Positions 9,680 to 17,200 are shown, counted from the stretch's first letter. The stretch is 64,000 nt of DNA from Paratissierella segnis (GCF_014385195.1 NZ_JACRTG010000018.1:186001-250000), one strand, 5' to 3'. Notes: a model not told the origin generated them from the sequence alone. Numbers and translations: made by a program.

Positions 9680-9754
9680 ATATACAAAAAAATTGAGCTC
9701 AAACATAATTATATTCGATGGGTGAAAAATATAACAATTGCTTAAGATAAAAAA

Positions 9755-9778
9755 CCATAGGTATACACTTACCTATGG
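9755..9778 (-). terminator. First leader terminator upstream of the ABC exporter
   Basis: Nine-bp stem CCATAGGTA (9755-9763) with its complement (9770-9778), loop of six, followed on the minus strand by TTTTTT. It begins seven bases after the stop of the small leader ORF (9785-9874). Its arms can also pair with a segment of that ORF (9801-9813) and with the hairpin at 9653-9679, giving alternative structures. Confidence 0.75.
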
Positions 9779-9784
9779 CAATTA

Positions 9785-9874
9785 TCAAATATTACTGAAT
9801 AAAAACATAGGCCGTGAATGGGAAATATTAAAATGTATTTTGCTTGAATAAACTTTATTATTGATCATTATCAT
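9785..9874 (-). CDS. Candidate 29-residue leader peptide of the ABC exporter operon
   Basis: A small reading frame starts at ATG 9874 with AGGAGG 8 bases upstream, and stops seven bases before the first leader hairpin. The peptide begins MIMINNKVYSS and ends MFLFSNI; I recognise no family. The codons for PMFL contain the sequence complementary to the left arm of the following hairpin, so ribosome position could change folding. BmrB is a known leader peptide placed in the same way upstream of the B. subtilis BmrCD exporter; this one is similar in arrangement, not in sequence as far as I can tell. The region 9537-9947 has no other gene. Confidence 0.5.
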   Translation of the reverse strand: MIMINNKVYSSKIHFNISHSRPMFLFSNI

Positions 9875-9947
9875 AATCACGACCTCCTTTCATAATATCC
9901 AACAATTCTATTCTATATGATAAATTGTAAATGTCAACTAATTTTTG

Positions 9948-11330
9948 TCATTTTGCCAAAATATTTCCCAAAACTATTCCGTTGACACTTGCTTGCATCA
10001 AACCTCTGGTAATTCCTGCGCCATCTCCGCCTACATATAGATTGGGAATATTGGTTTCAAAGTTTTTATCTACCACAACTCGATTTGAATAGAATTTTAC
10101 TTCAACTCCATAGAGCAGAGTTTCATCGCTTGCAAGACCCGGAGTTACATTATCAAGTGCTTCTATCATCTCTTCAATATTTTTAAGTATTCTATAGGGA
10201 AGCACCAAACTTAAATCTCCCGGAACCGCGTCTTTTAGAGTTGGGATTATATTGTTTCTAAATAGTCTATCCTCAGTAGTTCTTCTGCCTTTTTTCAAAT
10301 CTCCGTATCTTTGAACCAATACCTTATTTCCGGAAAGCATATTTCCAAGCTTTGCTATATGTTTACCGTATTCGATAGGGGATTTAAAAGGTTTTGTAAA
10401 ATGCTTAGTTACCAGTAGAGCAAAATTTGTATTTGGAGATTTTAAGCTTTTTGATTTGTAGCTATGACCATTAACCACAGCTAAATTTCCGTCATAATAT
10501 TCGGTTGAGACTTCTCCTCCCGGATTTGAACAAAACGTTCTTACCTTATCGTCAAAGGTACTGGAATAGTATATGAGTTTGCTTTCATACATAGACTCAT
10601 TTAATTCTTCCATTATCTCATTTCTTGTTTCAACTCTAACTCCTATATCCACATCTCCTGTTTCGGTATCTATATTGTGTTTGATACAGAGATTGCTCAA
10701 CCAATCGGACCCATCTCTACCCACAGCAATAACAACTTTTTTTGAGTAATATTCTTTATCAGCTAAAACGCCTATGAGATTTTTATTTTCATCTAATAAT
10801 AAATCCTTTACAGGATTCATAAAGCTTAATTCAATACCTATGCTAATTAAATATTCCTCTATCCTGGAATAGATGTTGTATCCTTCTTCGGTGCCCATAT
10901 GTCTTATGGGGCATTCTACCAATTTCAAATTGCTGGATATAGCTTTTTTCCTTATATTCCTTATTTCATCATCCTTATCAATACCATATATAGTTTCATC
11001 CGCACCAAATTTTAAATAAATATCATCTACATAATTGATTAACTTCTTAGTTTCTTCATATCCGATATATTTTGGAAGATTCCCTCCTACATCAGGAGAT
11101 AGAGACAATTTGCCATCTGAATAAGCTCCGGCACCTGCAAAACCAGTTGTAATATTGCACGGTTTACAGCATACACACACACCTGTTTTCCGCTTAGGGC
11201 ATTTTCTTTTTCCAATTGAATTTCCTTTTTCAATTATTAAAATTGATAATTTAGGGTTTTTTTTCTTTAATTCAAGGGCAGTGAAAATTCCACAAGGACC
11301 TGCACCTACTATTATTACATCATAGCTCAT
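9948..11330 (-). CDS. FAD-dependent dehydrogenase (COG2509-type NAD(P)/FAD oxidoreductase)
   Basis: Flavoprotein of about 460 residues. The N-terminus has the FAD-binding GAGPCG after a beta strand (YDVIIVGAG), followed by LIIEKG, a Cys-rich stretch (CPKRKTGVCVCCKPCN) and GFAGAGAYSDGKL; the C-terminal FAD contact is LYVGGDGAGITRGL. The substrate of this family is not established. I place the start at ATG 11330, with AGGAGG 8 bases upstream; an upstream in-frame codon at 11375 lacks a good site. A terminator separates it from the selenium/sulfur genes upstream, so it is probably transcribed on its own. The Cys cluster may bind metal; that is inference. Confidence 0.8.
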   Translation of the reverse strand: MSYDVIIVGAGPCGIFTALELKKKNPKLSILIIEKGNSIGKRKCPKRKTGVCVCCKPCNITTGFAGAGAYSDGKLSLSPDVGGNLPKYIGYEETKKLINYVDDIYLKFGADETIYGIDKDDEIRNIRKKAISSNLKLVECPIRHMGTEEGYNIYSRIEEYLISIGIELSFMNPVKDLLLDENKNLIGVLADKEYYSKKVVIAVGRDGSDWLSNLCIKHNIDTETGDVDIGVRVETRNEIMEELNESMYESKLIYYSSTFDDKVRTFCSNPGGEVSTEYYDGNLAVVNGHSYKSKSLKSPNTNFALLVTKHFTKPFKSPIEYGKHIAKLGNMLSGNKVLVQRYGDLKKGRRTTEDRLFRNNIIPTLKDAVPGDLSLVLPYRILKNIEEMIEALDNVTPGLASDETLLYGVEVKFYSNRVVVDKNFETNIPNLYVGGDGAGITRGLMQASVNGIVLGNILAK

Positions 11331-11397
11331 GTTTTTCTCCTCCTTGGGGCTATCAAACCCCTCAATATAATACACTATTTGCGGGGAAAAAGCTACT

Positions 11398-11428
11398 AAA
11401 AAAATAAGACCATTGCTGATCTTATTTT
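11398..11428 (-). terminator. Terminator of the DUF3343-TusA-YedE operon
   Basis: Nine-bp stem AAAATAAGA (11401-11409) with TCTTATTTT (11420-11428), followed on the minus strand by further T residues. It overlaps the stop codon of the DUF3343 gene. Confidence 0.7.
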
Positions 11429-11697
11429 TTTAGTATACGTTTTGTAAACCAAGAATCCTTATTGGTTACTTCTAATTTATGGAATTTATTTATAGGAATA
11501 GAGTTTTTATCACATATGCTTATTATTTTATCTTTGTCCTCGCACATGACTAAAGCAGCAGTTCCGCAACTTGTACTAAGTTCTCTGGGAGCAGGCATCA
11601 ATTTGACACCTAGATTATGTTGCTTTAATTCTTTTTCAAACAACAGTGCATGTTGAGTAATGTCAAAAGTTACTACACAGTAATATTCTTTCATCAT
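11422..11697 (-). CDS. DUF3343 protein, putative Se/S carrier-like
   Basis: Small cytoplasmic protein, 91 residues, of the DUF3343 (Se_S_carrier) family. The family signature PxPRELSTSCG is present near residues 36-45, with the conserved Cys. Proteins of this family are linked by genome context to selenium and sulfur trafficking. It lies 4 bases after a TusA-like gene and downstream of yedE, a known grouping in selenium-using anaerobes. A direct biochemical role has not been shown as far as I know. Two start codons in tandem (ATGATG) leave the exact start open by one residue. Confidence 0.8.
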   Translation of the reverse strand: MMKEYYCVVTFDITQHALLFEKELKQHNLGVKLMPAPRELSTSCGTAALVMCEDKDKIISICDKNSIPINKFHKLEVTNKDSWFTKRILKK

Positions 11698-11701
11698 ATA
11701 G

Positions 11702-11914
11702 CTATTTGCTTATTTGAATTTGAAATTCATCATTATTTTTATTAACACGGACATTATAACCCTTACTTGATGCAAACCTTTTGATATTCTCTACAGCAAC
11801 ATTGGTATCAACCAATACTTTAAGGCTTGTATTTGGATTTGAATCCAAAGCATTTTTTGTCATTATGACTGGTTCTGGACATGATCTTCCTCTGGCATCT
11901 ATTATATTAGGCAT
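11702..11914 (-). CDS. TusA/SirA-family sulfur (or selenium) carrier
   Basis: Persulfide carrier fold, 70 residues, full length for a single-domain TusA-like protein. The key motif RSCPEPV places the carrier Cys at residue 12 in a CPxP context. Its start overlaps the end of yedE by 8 bases, so it is translationally coupled to the transporter. It could receive sulfur or selenium from YedE-mediated uptake and hand it on. It lacks the DsrE half found in YedF proteins. Confidence 0.88.
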   Translation of the reverse strand: MPNIIDARGRSCPEPVIMTKNALDSNPNTSLKVLVDTNVAVENIKRFASSKGYNVRVNKNNDEFQIQISK

Positions 11915-12995
11915 TCTTTACACCTTCCTTGTTACTATTTTTTTTGCTGGACGATATTACTCCGTAAGCTAAGGATAAGGCAAACAAAATTCCAATTATT
12001 ACAGCTATTTTACCATTTTGAGGTACACCGTTAGCACTTGCAGCCAATCCGAAATTATGAGCAAATGCTGCTCCTATAATAAGGCCAAATACCGTAATTG
12101 CAGCATCTGTATCTCCTTGACTTGCTAATATAGTTTGTCGAATCGGACATCCGCCAAGTAAAATTGAACAAAGCCCTACAAGAGTCATTCCTAGGAAATT
12201 CCAGATAAAGTCATTATGGGCAATAGGCTGGTCTACGAATCCGAGATTGAATTTGCTGAAATTTAAGACAAGGTTTCCTGCTAATGCAAATACAAATATA
12301 CCTAATATCCCCCATAAAAAGTGAGTATCTTTAATCAAGATTGCGTCCCTAAATCCACCGGCAGTACAAATCCTGCTTCTTTGAAGAGCAACTCCTACAA
12401 CAGCACCAAGAATTAAAGAAATAATAACCGGTGCACCCATTGAACCGGGACCTTCAGTACTAAATAGGATAAAGCTCGGTTTAATAATTAAGAATATAAG
12501 CAATACTAATGCGAAAATGGGGAAGATATATTTTGATATATTTGTTTGCTCAATGCTTCTACCCAAGGTATATCCTTTTTTTAGGAATTGAACACCAATA
12601 AAAATTCCGGTTACATATCCGGCTAATCCTATTAAAGCATTTAAATCTCCATTGGCTAATCTTAGAATCATTCTTAAAGGGCATCCTAAAAATACTAATG
12701 CGCCAATCATTAGAAAGAAACCTAAAATAAATCTAACAATTGGTGAGGAACCGCCTTTGGCTTTAAATTCGCCTGTTACATATGATATTCCAAAGGCTCC
12801 AAATATAATGCCTATTATTTCCGGTCTTATATATTGAACAACTTCCGCTCTATGAAGACCTAATGCACCTGCAATGTCCCTCCAGAAACATGCTATGCAT
12901 AAACCCATATTTCCCGGATTGCCAAGTTTCATAAGTATAGCTCCGATTAGTCCAATAATCCCTCCATAGAAAAACATTTTCCTTTTTCCACTCAT
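11907..12995 (-). CDS. yedE: YedE-family putative selenium/sulfur transporter
   Basis: Polytopic membrane protein, 362 residues, with two copies of the YeeE/YedE sulfur-transport repeat. FLGCPLRM near residue 103 and LLGGCPIRQ near 280 are the paired Cys motifs; GLCIACFWRD near the N-terminus and RSRICTAGGFRD in the middle are further conserved Cys sites. Members linked to TusA and DUF3343 are proposed selenium importers; YeeE relatives import thiosulfate. This gene leads the three-gene minus-strand operon. A TATAAT hexamer upstream (near 13050, minus) is a plausible -10 site but has no clear -35. Confidence 0.87.
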   Translation of the reverse strand: MSGKRKMFFYGGIIGLIGAILMKLGNPGNMGLCIACFWRDIAGALGLHRAEVVQYIRPEIIGIIFGAFGISYVTGEFKAKGGSSPIVRFILGFFLMIGALVFLGCPLRMILRLANGDLNALIGLAGYVTGIFIGVQFLKKGYTLGRSIEQTNISKYIFPIFALVLLIFLIIKPSFILFSTEGPGSMGAPVIISLILGAVVGVALQRSRICTAGGFRDAILIKDTHFLWGILGIFVFALAGNLVLNFSKFNLGFVDQPIAHNDFIWNFLGMTLVGLCSILLGGCPIRQTILASQGDTDAAITVFGLIIGAAFAHNFGLAASANGVPQNGKIAVIIGILFALSLAYGVISSSKKNSNKEGVKNA

Positions 12996-13287
12996 AAAAT
13001 TAACCCCCTTTTGATTATAAAATAATATTTCAAACTATGTTAAAATTATACCATAGTTTTGGGGAAAAGGCACTAAAATGGATAATTTTAATATTATAAG
13101 CAGGATAATATATTATATTAAATGTTTACTCCATAATTTATCAAAATAAAAATAAATATTATTTTAAAATATGCTTAAGATAATTTATCATGGGTATAAA
13201 CTTTTCGGAAGATATAATTTGGGGCTATGTATTTTAAGTTATTTTAGGTAAATACATAATATAACAGGTTAAGGAGTTATTAAAAAA

Positions 13288-13575
13288 ATGAATCAAGTAT
13301 TGCTAATAAATAGGATAAACACAAATGATAATTCAATTATTAAGAGGCGTATTTCTTTTATATTAGGAGGCATGAGCTTATCGTCTATGAAGGATATGTT
13401 AATTGACACTATAAATAGTTCGGGACTAATAGATGATAGTAATGATGTTTTATATAAATACAACGGGGTTGAGATAAGTATGTCTATACAGACCATCCCC
13501 AAAATTGTAAGATTGCTAGCTAATGCGAATATTCCTATTTATAGTGTTTATGAAGTCTATAATTCTGATTTATAA
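13288..13575 (+). CDS. Hypothetical protein, 95 residues
   Basis: An open frame with ATG 13288 and an AAGGAG site 11 bases upstream. No domain is recognised with confidence. The last 40 residues (YNGVEISMSIQTIPKIV and onward) recall the small alpha-beta tail of some ABC ATPases, but the match is weak and there is no ATPase here. It stands alone between the divergent yedE operon and a terminator, so it is probably a single-gene transcript. There is no signal peptide or membrane helix. Confidence 0.5.
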   Translation: MNQVLLINRINTNDNSIIKRRISFILGGMSLSSMKDMLIDTINSSGLIDDSNDVLYKYNGVEISMSIQTIPKIVRLLANANIPIYSVYEVYNSDL

Positions 13576-13643
13576 AAGTTAAAGAGTACATATGTAAGAT
13601 TACGCCGAAGGGCACTGTTAGTTTCTACATACTTATAAACTTT

Positions 13644-13692
13644 AAAAAAGTCTTAATTAATCTAAAATTGTTTAGTTATAAGACTTTTTTTT
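13644..13692 (+). terminator. Terminator after the 95-residue ORF
   Basis: Twelve-bp stem AAAAAAGTCTTA (13644-13655) with TAAGACTTTTTT (13679-13690), then further T. It isolates the upstream small gene from the L,D-transpeptidase. Confidence 0.75.
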
Positions 13693-13730
13693 ATCTTACT
13701 GCATATAAATTTATGTAGGAGGGAGTGTTT

Positions 13731-14462
13731 ATGAGAAGAGGAGAAAGATTGACCCTTTTGCTATTTATTTTTGTTCTTTTATTGATAATCATAGGAAACA
13801 ATATACATATATTGAAGCTTCAAAAAAGGATTGATTCTTTAAACATAGATGCTGATGCTCATAAAAGAGGGAAAAAGCATGAAACTATGATTTATATTGA
13901 AGTCAATAATAAAGTATTAAATTTATTGGATAGTGAAACTAAAGAAATTATAAAAAAATATACAATAGCAACAGGAAAGTCTGCTTCGCCAACTCCATTG
14001 GGAACGTATGAAATAGTATCAAAGGAAAAATGGGGTGAAGGATTTGGATCTCGGTGGATGGGTCTGAATGTTCCTTGGGGTGAGTATGGTATACATGGGA
14101 CAAACAAACCCAGTTCAATAGGGTCAAACATTTCTTCGGGTTGTATTAGAATGAGAAATTCAGACATTGAGGATCTTTTCGAGCATATTGCAGTTGGTAG
14201 TACAGTGCATATTTCAAATGGACCCTATGGGCCATTCGGATATGGTTTTAGAACTTTAAAACCTGGCGATAGGGGTGCGGATGTACTAGAAGTTCAAAAA
14301 CGGTTGAAGTACTTTAATTTTTATACCGGAGATTTGGATGGAATCTATGGAGAGGAAATGAAAAAAAGTCTTTTAAATTTTTTAAAAGAAAATAATATCA
14401 AATTAACGGATAAGATTACAACTGAAATATATGAAGCCATGGGAATTATACTCATGGAATAG
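13731..14462 (+). CDS. L,D-transpeptidase (YkuD) with peptidoglycan-binding domain
   Basis: Cell-wall enzyme that makes 3-3 crosslinks or attaches stem peptides, 243 residues. A membrane anchor spans about residues 8-24. The YkuD catalytic domain carries IHGTN (121-125) and SSGCIRM with nucleophile C138. A C-terminal PG_binding_1 repeat covers about 176-225 (LKPGDRGADVLEVQKRL). AGGAGG at 13717-13723 fits ATG 13731, not the GTG two codons earlier. In sporeformers such enzymes may act on the vegetative wall or the spore cortex; which applies here is not visible. Confidence 0.92.
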   Translation: MRRGERLTLLLFIFVLLLIIIGNNIHILKLQKRIDSLNIDADAHKRGKKHETMIYIEVNNKVLNLLDSETKEIIKKYTIATGKSASPTPLGTYEIVSKEKWGEGFGSRWMGLNVPWGEYGIHGTNKPSSIGSNISSGCIRMRNSDIEDLFEHIAVGSTVHISNGPYGPFGYGFRTLKPGDRGADVLEVQKRLKYFNFYTGDLDGIYGEEMKKSLLNFLKENNIKLTDKITTEIYEAMGIILME

Positions 14463-14463
14463 T

Positions 14464-14542
14464 AAAAAGGATAGGCTTTTATGAGAGACCACTGAAAAAC
14501 TATTAGTTTTTCAGTGGTCTCCTTTTATGACCTATCCTTTTT
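14464..14542. terminator. Nested terminator with an inserted 37-bp palindrome
   Basis: The outer stem is AAAAAGGATAGG (14464-14475) with CCTATCCTTTTT (14531-14542). Inside, CTTTTATGA occurs as a direct repeat (14476-14484 and 14522-14530) on both sides of a perfect inverted repeat of 18 bp arms with a 1-base centre (14485-14521). It ends the L,D-transpeptidase gene and, from the other side, the convergent SASP gene. Confidence 0.8.
14485..14521. mobile_element. 37-bp IS-end palindrome (minimal inverted-repeat element)
   Basis: GAGACCACTGAAAAACTA and its exact complement meet around a single T. The same end sequence, GAGACCACTGAAAAA, occurs at 36285-36299 beside a decayed IS1182-like transposase, and a weaker version occurs at 17603-17620. 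The flanking 9-bp direct repeat looks like a target duplication in the loop of an older terminator. No coding capacity. Confidence 0.5.
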
Positions 14543-14554
14543 AATTAAAATTAG

Positions 14555-14800
14555 TTATCTTTGTGTTGGAGTTTGAGATTGTGTTCCCGGTGTTCCAGCC
14601 AGACTATTTTGAGCTTGCTCAACTAGTCTTCTTGTCATATAACCTCCAACATATCCATTTTCTCTTGAAGGTAATTGACCTTTATCTATTGAATCATAAT
14701 TTGATAAACCTAATTCTGATGCAATCTCTAATTTCATTTGATTTAGAGCTTGACGTGCATTTGGATTTAATATTCTGTTACTGTTATTGTTACTTGCCAT
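14555..14800 (-). CDS. Small acid-soluble spore protein, alpha/beta type
   Basis: DNA-coating protein of the spore core, 81 residues. It has the GPR protease site region EIASELG (residues 26-32) and the second conserved block GGYMTRRLVEQAQ (52-64). These proteins saturate spore DNA, protect it from UV and heat, and are degraded at germination. The N-terminal ASNNNSN and the Gln/Thr-rich tail are usual for the family. A sigma-G-like promoter lies just upstream (14846-14875). The gene converges with the L,D-transpeptidase. Confidence 0.95.
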   Translation of the reverse strand: MASNNNSNRILNPNARQALNQMKLEIASELGLSNYDSIDKGQLPSRENGYVGGYMTRRLVEQAQNSLAGTPGTQSQTPTQR

Positions 14801-14845
14801 TTAAATTTCTCCTTTCATTTTATGTTAATATTGTTTGTCTAGTAG

Positions 14846-14875
14846 TATTATGTGTAAATAAATTTAGATTAATCA
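14846..14875 (-). promoter_or_regulatory. Sigma-G-like promoter of the SASP gene
   Basis: Read on the minus strand: TGATTA, a 17-base spacer, then CATAATA. The -10 fits the forespore sigma-G pattern (CATnnTA); the -35 fits less well. Its place, about 45 bases before the SASP start, supports it. Confidence 0.4.
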
Positions 14876-15064
14876 TGTAAAATTCGGTATGTCTATTATC
14901 AGATTCCAATTATGGTAAAAAAATGATAAAGAAATTTTTTGTTTATATCAATGTTATTTTAAACAAATTATAAATTTTTATTTATTTTTTAAATTAAAGA
15001 TTACAATCACAATCCATAGTATTTTGCGTATTATGAAATAAGTAGTAAATTAAAGGGGAGGAAT

Positions 15065-15256
15065 ATGATGCATGAAAAATTTTATTCTAAAAATTGCAAT
15101 AACTGCAATCAATTAGCTACAACCTATATAAAATTTCAGATAATGGATCAAGTTTATAATCAAGAACAGGCATTGAGACATGGAACACTATTTCCTGACC
15201 TATATAGACCATATGATCCTTGTGGGAAAAATAAGGAGTGGAGAAATTATGGATAG
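15065..15256 (+). CDS. cotJA: Spore coat-associated protein CotJA
   Basis: Short coat protein, 63 residues, first gene of a cotJABC operon. Typical CotJA features are the QVYNQEQALRHGTLFPDLYRPYDP core (from about residue 30), which ends in a Pro-rich turn, and an N-terminal Cys pair (CNNC). CotJA and CotJC interact in the inner coat of B. subtilis. AAGGGGAGG lies just upstream of tandem ATG codons. It overlaps cotJB by 8 bases. Confidence 0.92.
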   Translation: MMHEKFYSKNCNNCNQLATTYIKFQIMDQVYNQEQALRHGTLFPDLYRPYDPCGKNKEWRNYG

Positions 15257-15509
15257 AGATCAAATGAATATGATAGTAGAATTGATGGAAGTATCTTTCG
15301 TTTTAGTAGAGACAGCTCTATACCTAAATACCCATCCTAATGATGAAAGAGCTTTAAGATTACACAACAATGCATCAACACAATATGTACAGTTGGAGGA
15401 AATGTATCAGGCAAGATATGGTCCTCTAAAAAATACTGGAATGAGTAGATATCCTTGGGCTTATATTGATGAACCTTGGCCTTGGGAAATCAACTTTAAT
15501 TTCAATTAA
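15249..15509 (+). CDS. cotJB: Spore coat protein CotJB
   Basis: Coat protein of 86 residues. The start is ATG 15249 (MDRDQMN), with AGGAG 10 bases upstream inside the end of cotJA; the longer frame beginning at 15180 is not needed. Conserved features are ALYLNTHPNDERAL in the middle and the tryptophan-rich end YPWAYIDEPWPWE. It is co-translated with cotJA and followed 11 bases later by cotJC. Confidence 0.92.
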   Translation: MDRDQMNMIVELMEVSFVLVETALYLNTHPNDERALRLHNNASTQYVQLEEMYQARYGPLKNTGMSRYPWAYIDEPWPWEINFNFN

Positions 15510-15520
15510 GGAGGATTTTT

Positions 15521-16093
15521 ATGTGGATATATGAAAAGAAACTTCAATACCCTGTAAGAGTAGATACAACAAATCCAACATTAGCAGCTATGATTATAGA
15601 ACAATTCGGAGGAGCTGATGGGGAATTATCAGCTGGTTTAAGATATTTAACTCAAAGATATACTATGCCGACAAGTCAAGGAAAAGCTACATTAACAGAC
15701 ATCGGCACAGAAGAATTAGCACATTGGGAAATAATTGGGACATTGGTGTATAGGCTTGTTAAAGATGCTACTGTGGATCAGATAAAAGGTACACCTTTTG
15801 AAGCTCACTATGTTAATCATGGGAAAGGTTTATATCTTCATGATGCGGCAGGAGTACCATGGACTGCAACTTATTTTAATGCTAAAGATGATCCAATAAC
15901 TGACTTGCATGAAGATATGGCTGCAGAACAAAAAGCACGTACTACCTATGAATGGCTGATAAATATAAGTGATGACCCCGGCGTAACAGATACATTAAGA
16001 TTTTTAAGACAAAGAGAAATAGTGCATTTTCAAAGATTTGGAGAGGTATTGCAAATCATTCAAGATACGGAAAATTGCATAAAATACTATTAA
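15521..16093 (+). CDS. cotJC: CotJC, manganese-catalase-family spore coat protein
   Basis: Ferritin-like four-helix protein of the manganese catalase family, 190 residues, shorter than free-standing Mn catalases (about 250-300). Likely metal ligands sit in GADGELSA (near 32-39), TEELAHWE (near 66-73) and REIVHFQR (near 166-173). In spores it is part of the inner coat and may remove peroxide; in some clostridia it is enzymatically active. AGGAGG precedes the ATG. A short palindrome (16090-16112) follows but lacks a clear T-run. Confidence 0.93.
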   Translation: MWIYEKKLQYPVRVDTTNPTLAAMIIEQFGGADGELSAGLRYLTQRYTMPTSQGKATLTDIGTEELAHWEIIGTLVYRLVKDATVDQIKGTPFEAHYVNHGKGLYLHDAAGVPWTATYFNAKDDPITDLHEDMAAEQKARTTYEWLINISDDPGVTDTLRFLRQREIVHFQRFGEVLQIIQDTENCIKYY

Positions 16094-16171
16094 AGGGAAG
16101 CTTTCCCTTTAATAACGGTATATATATCTCAATATTCTAATATATAAATACATAGATATAGGAGGATTTAA

Positions 16172-16447
16172 ATGGAAATAGAAAAATACATATTGGAAGA
16201 GAAGGCGGAATTATTAAAAGTCTTAGGACATCCTACAAGACTGTGTATTATAAAAGGATTAATTAAGGATGGAGAAAACAATGTAAGTTTTATGCAAGAA
16301 TGTCTAGATGTTCCCCAATCTACTTTGTCTCAACATTTAGGAAAGTTAAGAGCATTGGGGATAATTGAAGGTGTAAGAAAAGGGAGGGAAATTTACTATA
16401 GAGTAATAAATGAAGAAGCTATCAAAATTATTAAAGCTTTATTTTAA
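16172..16447 (+). CDS. ArsR/SmtB-family winged-helix regulator
   Basis: DNA-binding repressor, 91 residues, single winged helix-turn-helix: LKVLGHPTRLCIIKGL (15-30), the recognition helix in DVPQSTLSQHLGKLRALGII, then the beta wing GREIYYRV. The usual metal motif ELCxC is absent; the only Cys residues are C25 and C44, so a metal or a redox/persulfide signal is possible but not shown. It stands alone with a strong AGGAGG site; the AT-rich repeats at 16120-16160 just before it could hold an operator. No target gene is adjacent. Confidence 0.88.
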   Translation: MEIEKYILEEKAELLKVLGHPTRLCIIKGLIKDGENNVSFMQECLDVPQSTLSQHLGKLRALGIIEGVRKGREIYYRVINEEAIKIIKALF

Positions 16448-16592
16448 TAGGGAAGCAGCCAATCAATGACTGGTATTGTCACTTTTAGCCACAAGGTTTT
16501 TGTCAAAATATTCCAAGTATAAATTAAAACAAAACTCACATAATATAAATGTAAGGTTCGTATAGAGTTCGATTTAAATATATCTAATATCA

Positions 16593-16655
16593 TAAGGGTC
16601 CGTAATAGATTCTTATTGATAAGATATAATTATTCGGGTCTATTACGGACCTTAT
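16593..16655 (+). terminator. Long hairpin, terminator-like
   Basis: Arms AAGGGTCCGTAATAGA (16594-16609) and TCTATTACGGACCTT (16639-16653) pair over 15 bp with one bulged G, loop 29 bases, followed by ATTTTAA. It lies 150 bases after the ArsR gene. The rest of 16448-16747 shows nothing I can name. Confidence 0.5.
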
Positions 16656-16747
16656 TTTAATGTATTTTACATACTAAAATAAAAAATTAGGCAATATCAT
16701 AAAATTGCATATATCAGTACAACAGGCTAAATATATTTAATTAATTA

Positions 16748-16912
16748 TTAGTTTAACTCATGATACTGAGATAAAAGTTTATCCAGTATCTGACTTAGTT
16801 TGATTACCTCAGAATCAAGAAGGTCATATTTTTTCTCAGATATTAGATTGTGAAGTTTAATTCTAGTGCTTTCAATTTCTTTATTGAGTTTTAGCACAGC
16901 ATTATTGTTCAA
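16748..16912 (-). CDS. Spo0E-family aspartyl-phosphate phosphatase
   Basis: Small regulator, 54 residues, that removes phosphate from Spo0A~P and so delays sporulation. The family motif is visible as SQILD (40-44, usual form SQELD), preceded by LLDSEVIKL and followed by LLSQYHEL. The N-terminal half is the first helix of the helical hairpin. The start is TTG at 16912 with AAGGAG 9 bases upstream; the ATG between them runs into a stop at once. It is too short for many gene callers. Confidence 0.8.
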   Translation of the reverse strand: MNNNAVLKLNKEIESTRIKLHNLISEKKYDLLDSEVIKLSQILDKLLSQYHELN

Positions 16913-17077
16913 CTAAACATGCTCCTTTTCTGTAGTGGATTTATTTAACCTGTTACACTGATATAAGTTTACAAAAAATATGGGGGAAGTGGTGTATATC
17001 TTTAGAAGAAATTTAGAAATATATAAAATAAATGGGCGAAATAACTCAAATAATCGGAGGATAATAGTTGAAATAAA

Positions 17078-17115
17078 AAGCCTATAACCATTGTTATACA
17101 ACAGTTACAGGCTTC
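17078..17115. terminator. Imperfect hairpin, possible terminator
   Basis: AAGCCTATAAC...TTGT pairs with ACAA...GTTACAGGCTT around a 3-base loop, with a few mismatches, and has A- and T-rich flanks on both sides. It may end transcription from either direction. Confidence 0.4.
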
Positions 17116-17170
17116 TTTAAAGACTATAATTGTTTCTTATTATATTTTGTTGAAAATTGGTACAATTTAC

Positions 17171-17200
17171 AAAAAATCCCTTGACTTCAAAGGGTTTTTT
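17171..17200 (+). terminator. Terminator-like hairpin just before the 76-residue ORF
   Basis: AAAAAA-T-CCCTT (17171-17182) pairs with AAGGGTTTTTT (17190-17200) across a 7-base loop. Only three bases separate it from ATG 17204, and its right arm includes the only Shine-Dalgarno-like AAAGGG, so folding would also hide the ribosome site. Confidence 0.5.

Noticed and set aside
11331..11375. Upstream start for the FAD-dependent dehydrogenase.
   Set aside because: AGGAGG is spaced correctly for ATG 11330, and the FAD-binding strand begins right after it.
13595..13640. ACGCCGAAG followed by GGCAC recalled the core of a lysine riboswitch.
   Set aside because: Only a short motif is present, the other conserved lysine-riboswitch helices are missing, and the next gene is an L,D-transpeptidase.
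15180..15248. Longer N-terminus for cotJB.
   Set aside because: The extra residues come from the cotJA region in another frame, and ATG 15249 has its own ribosome site.
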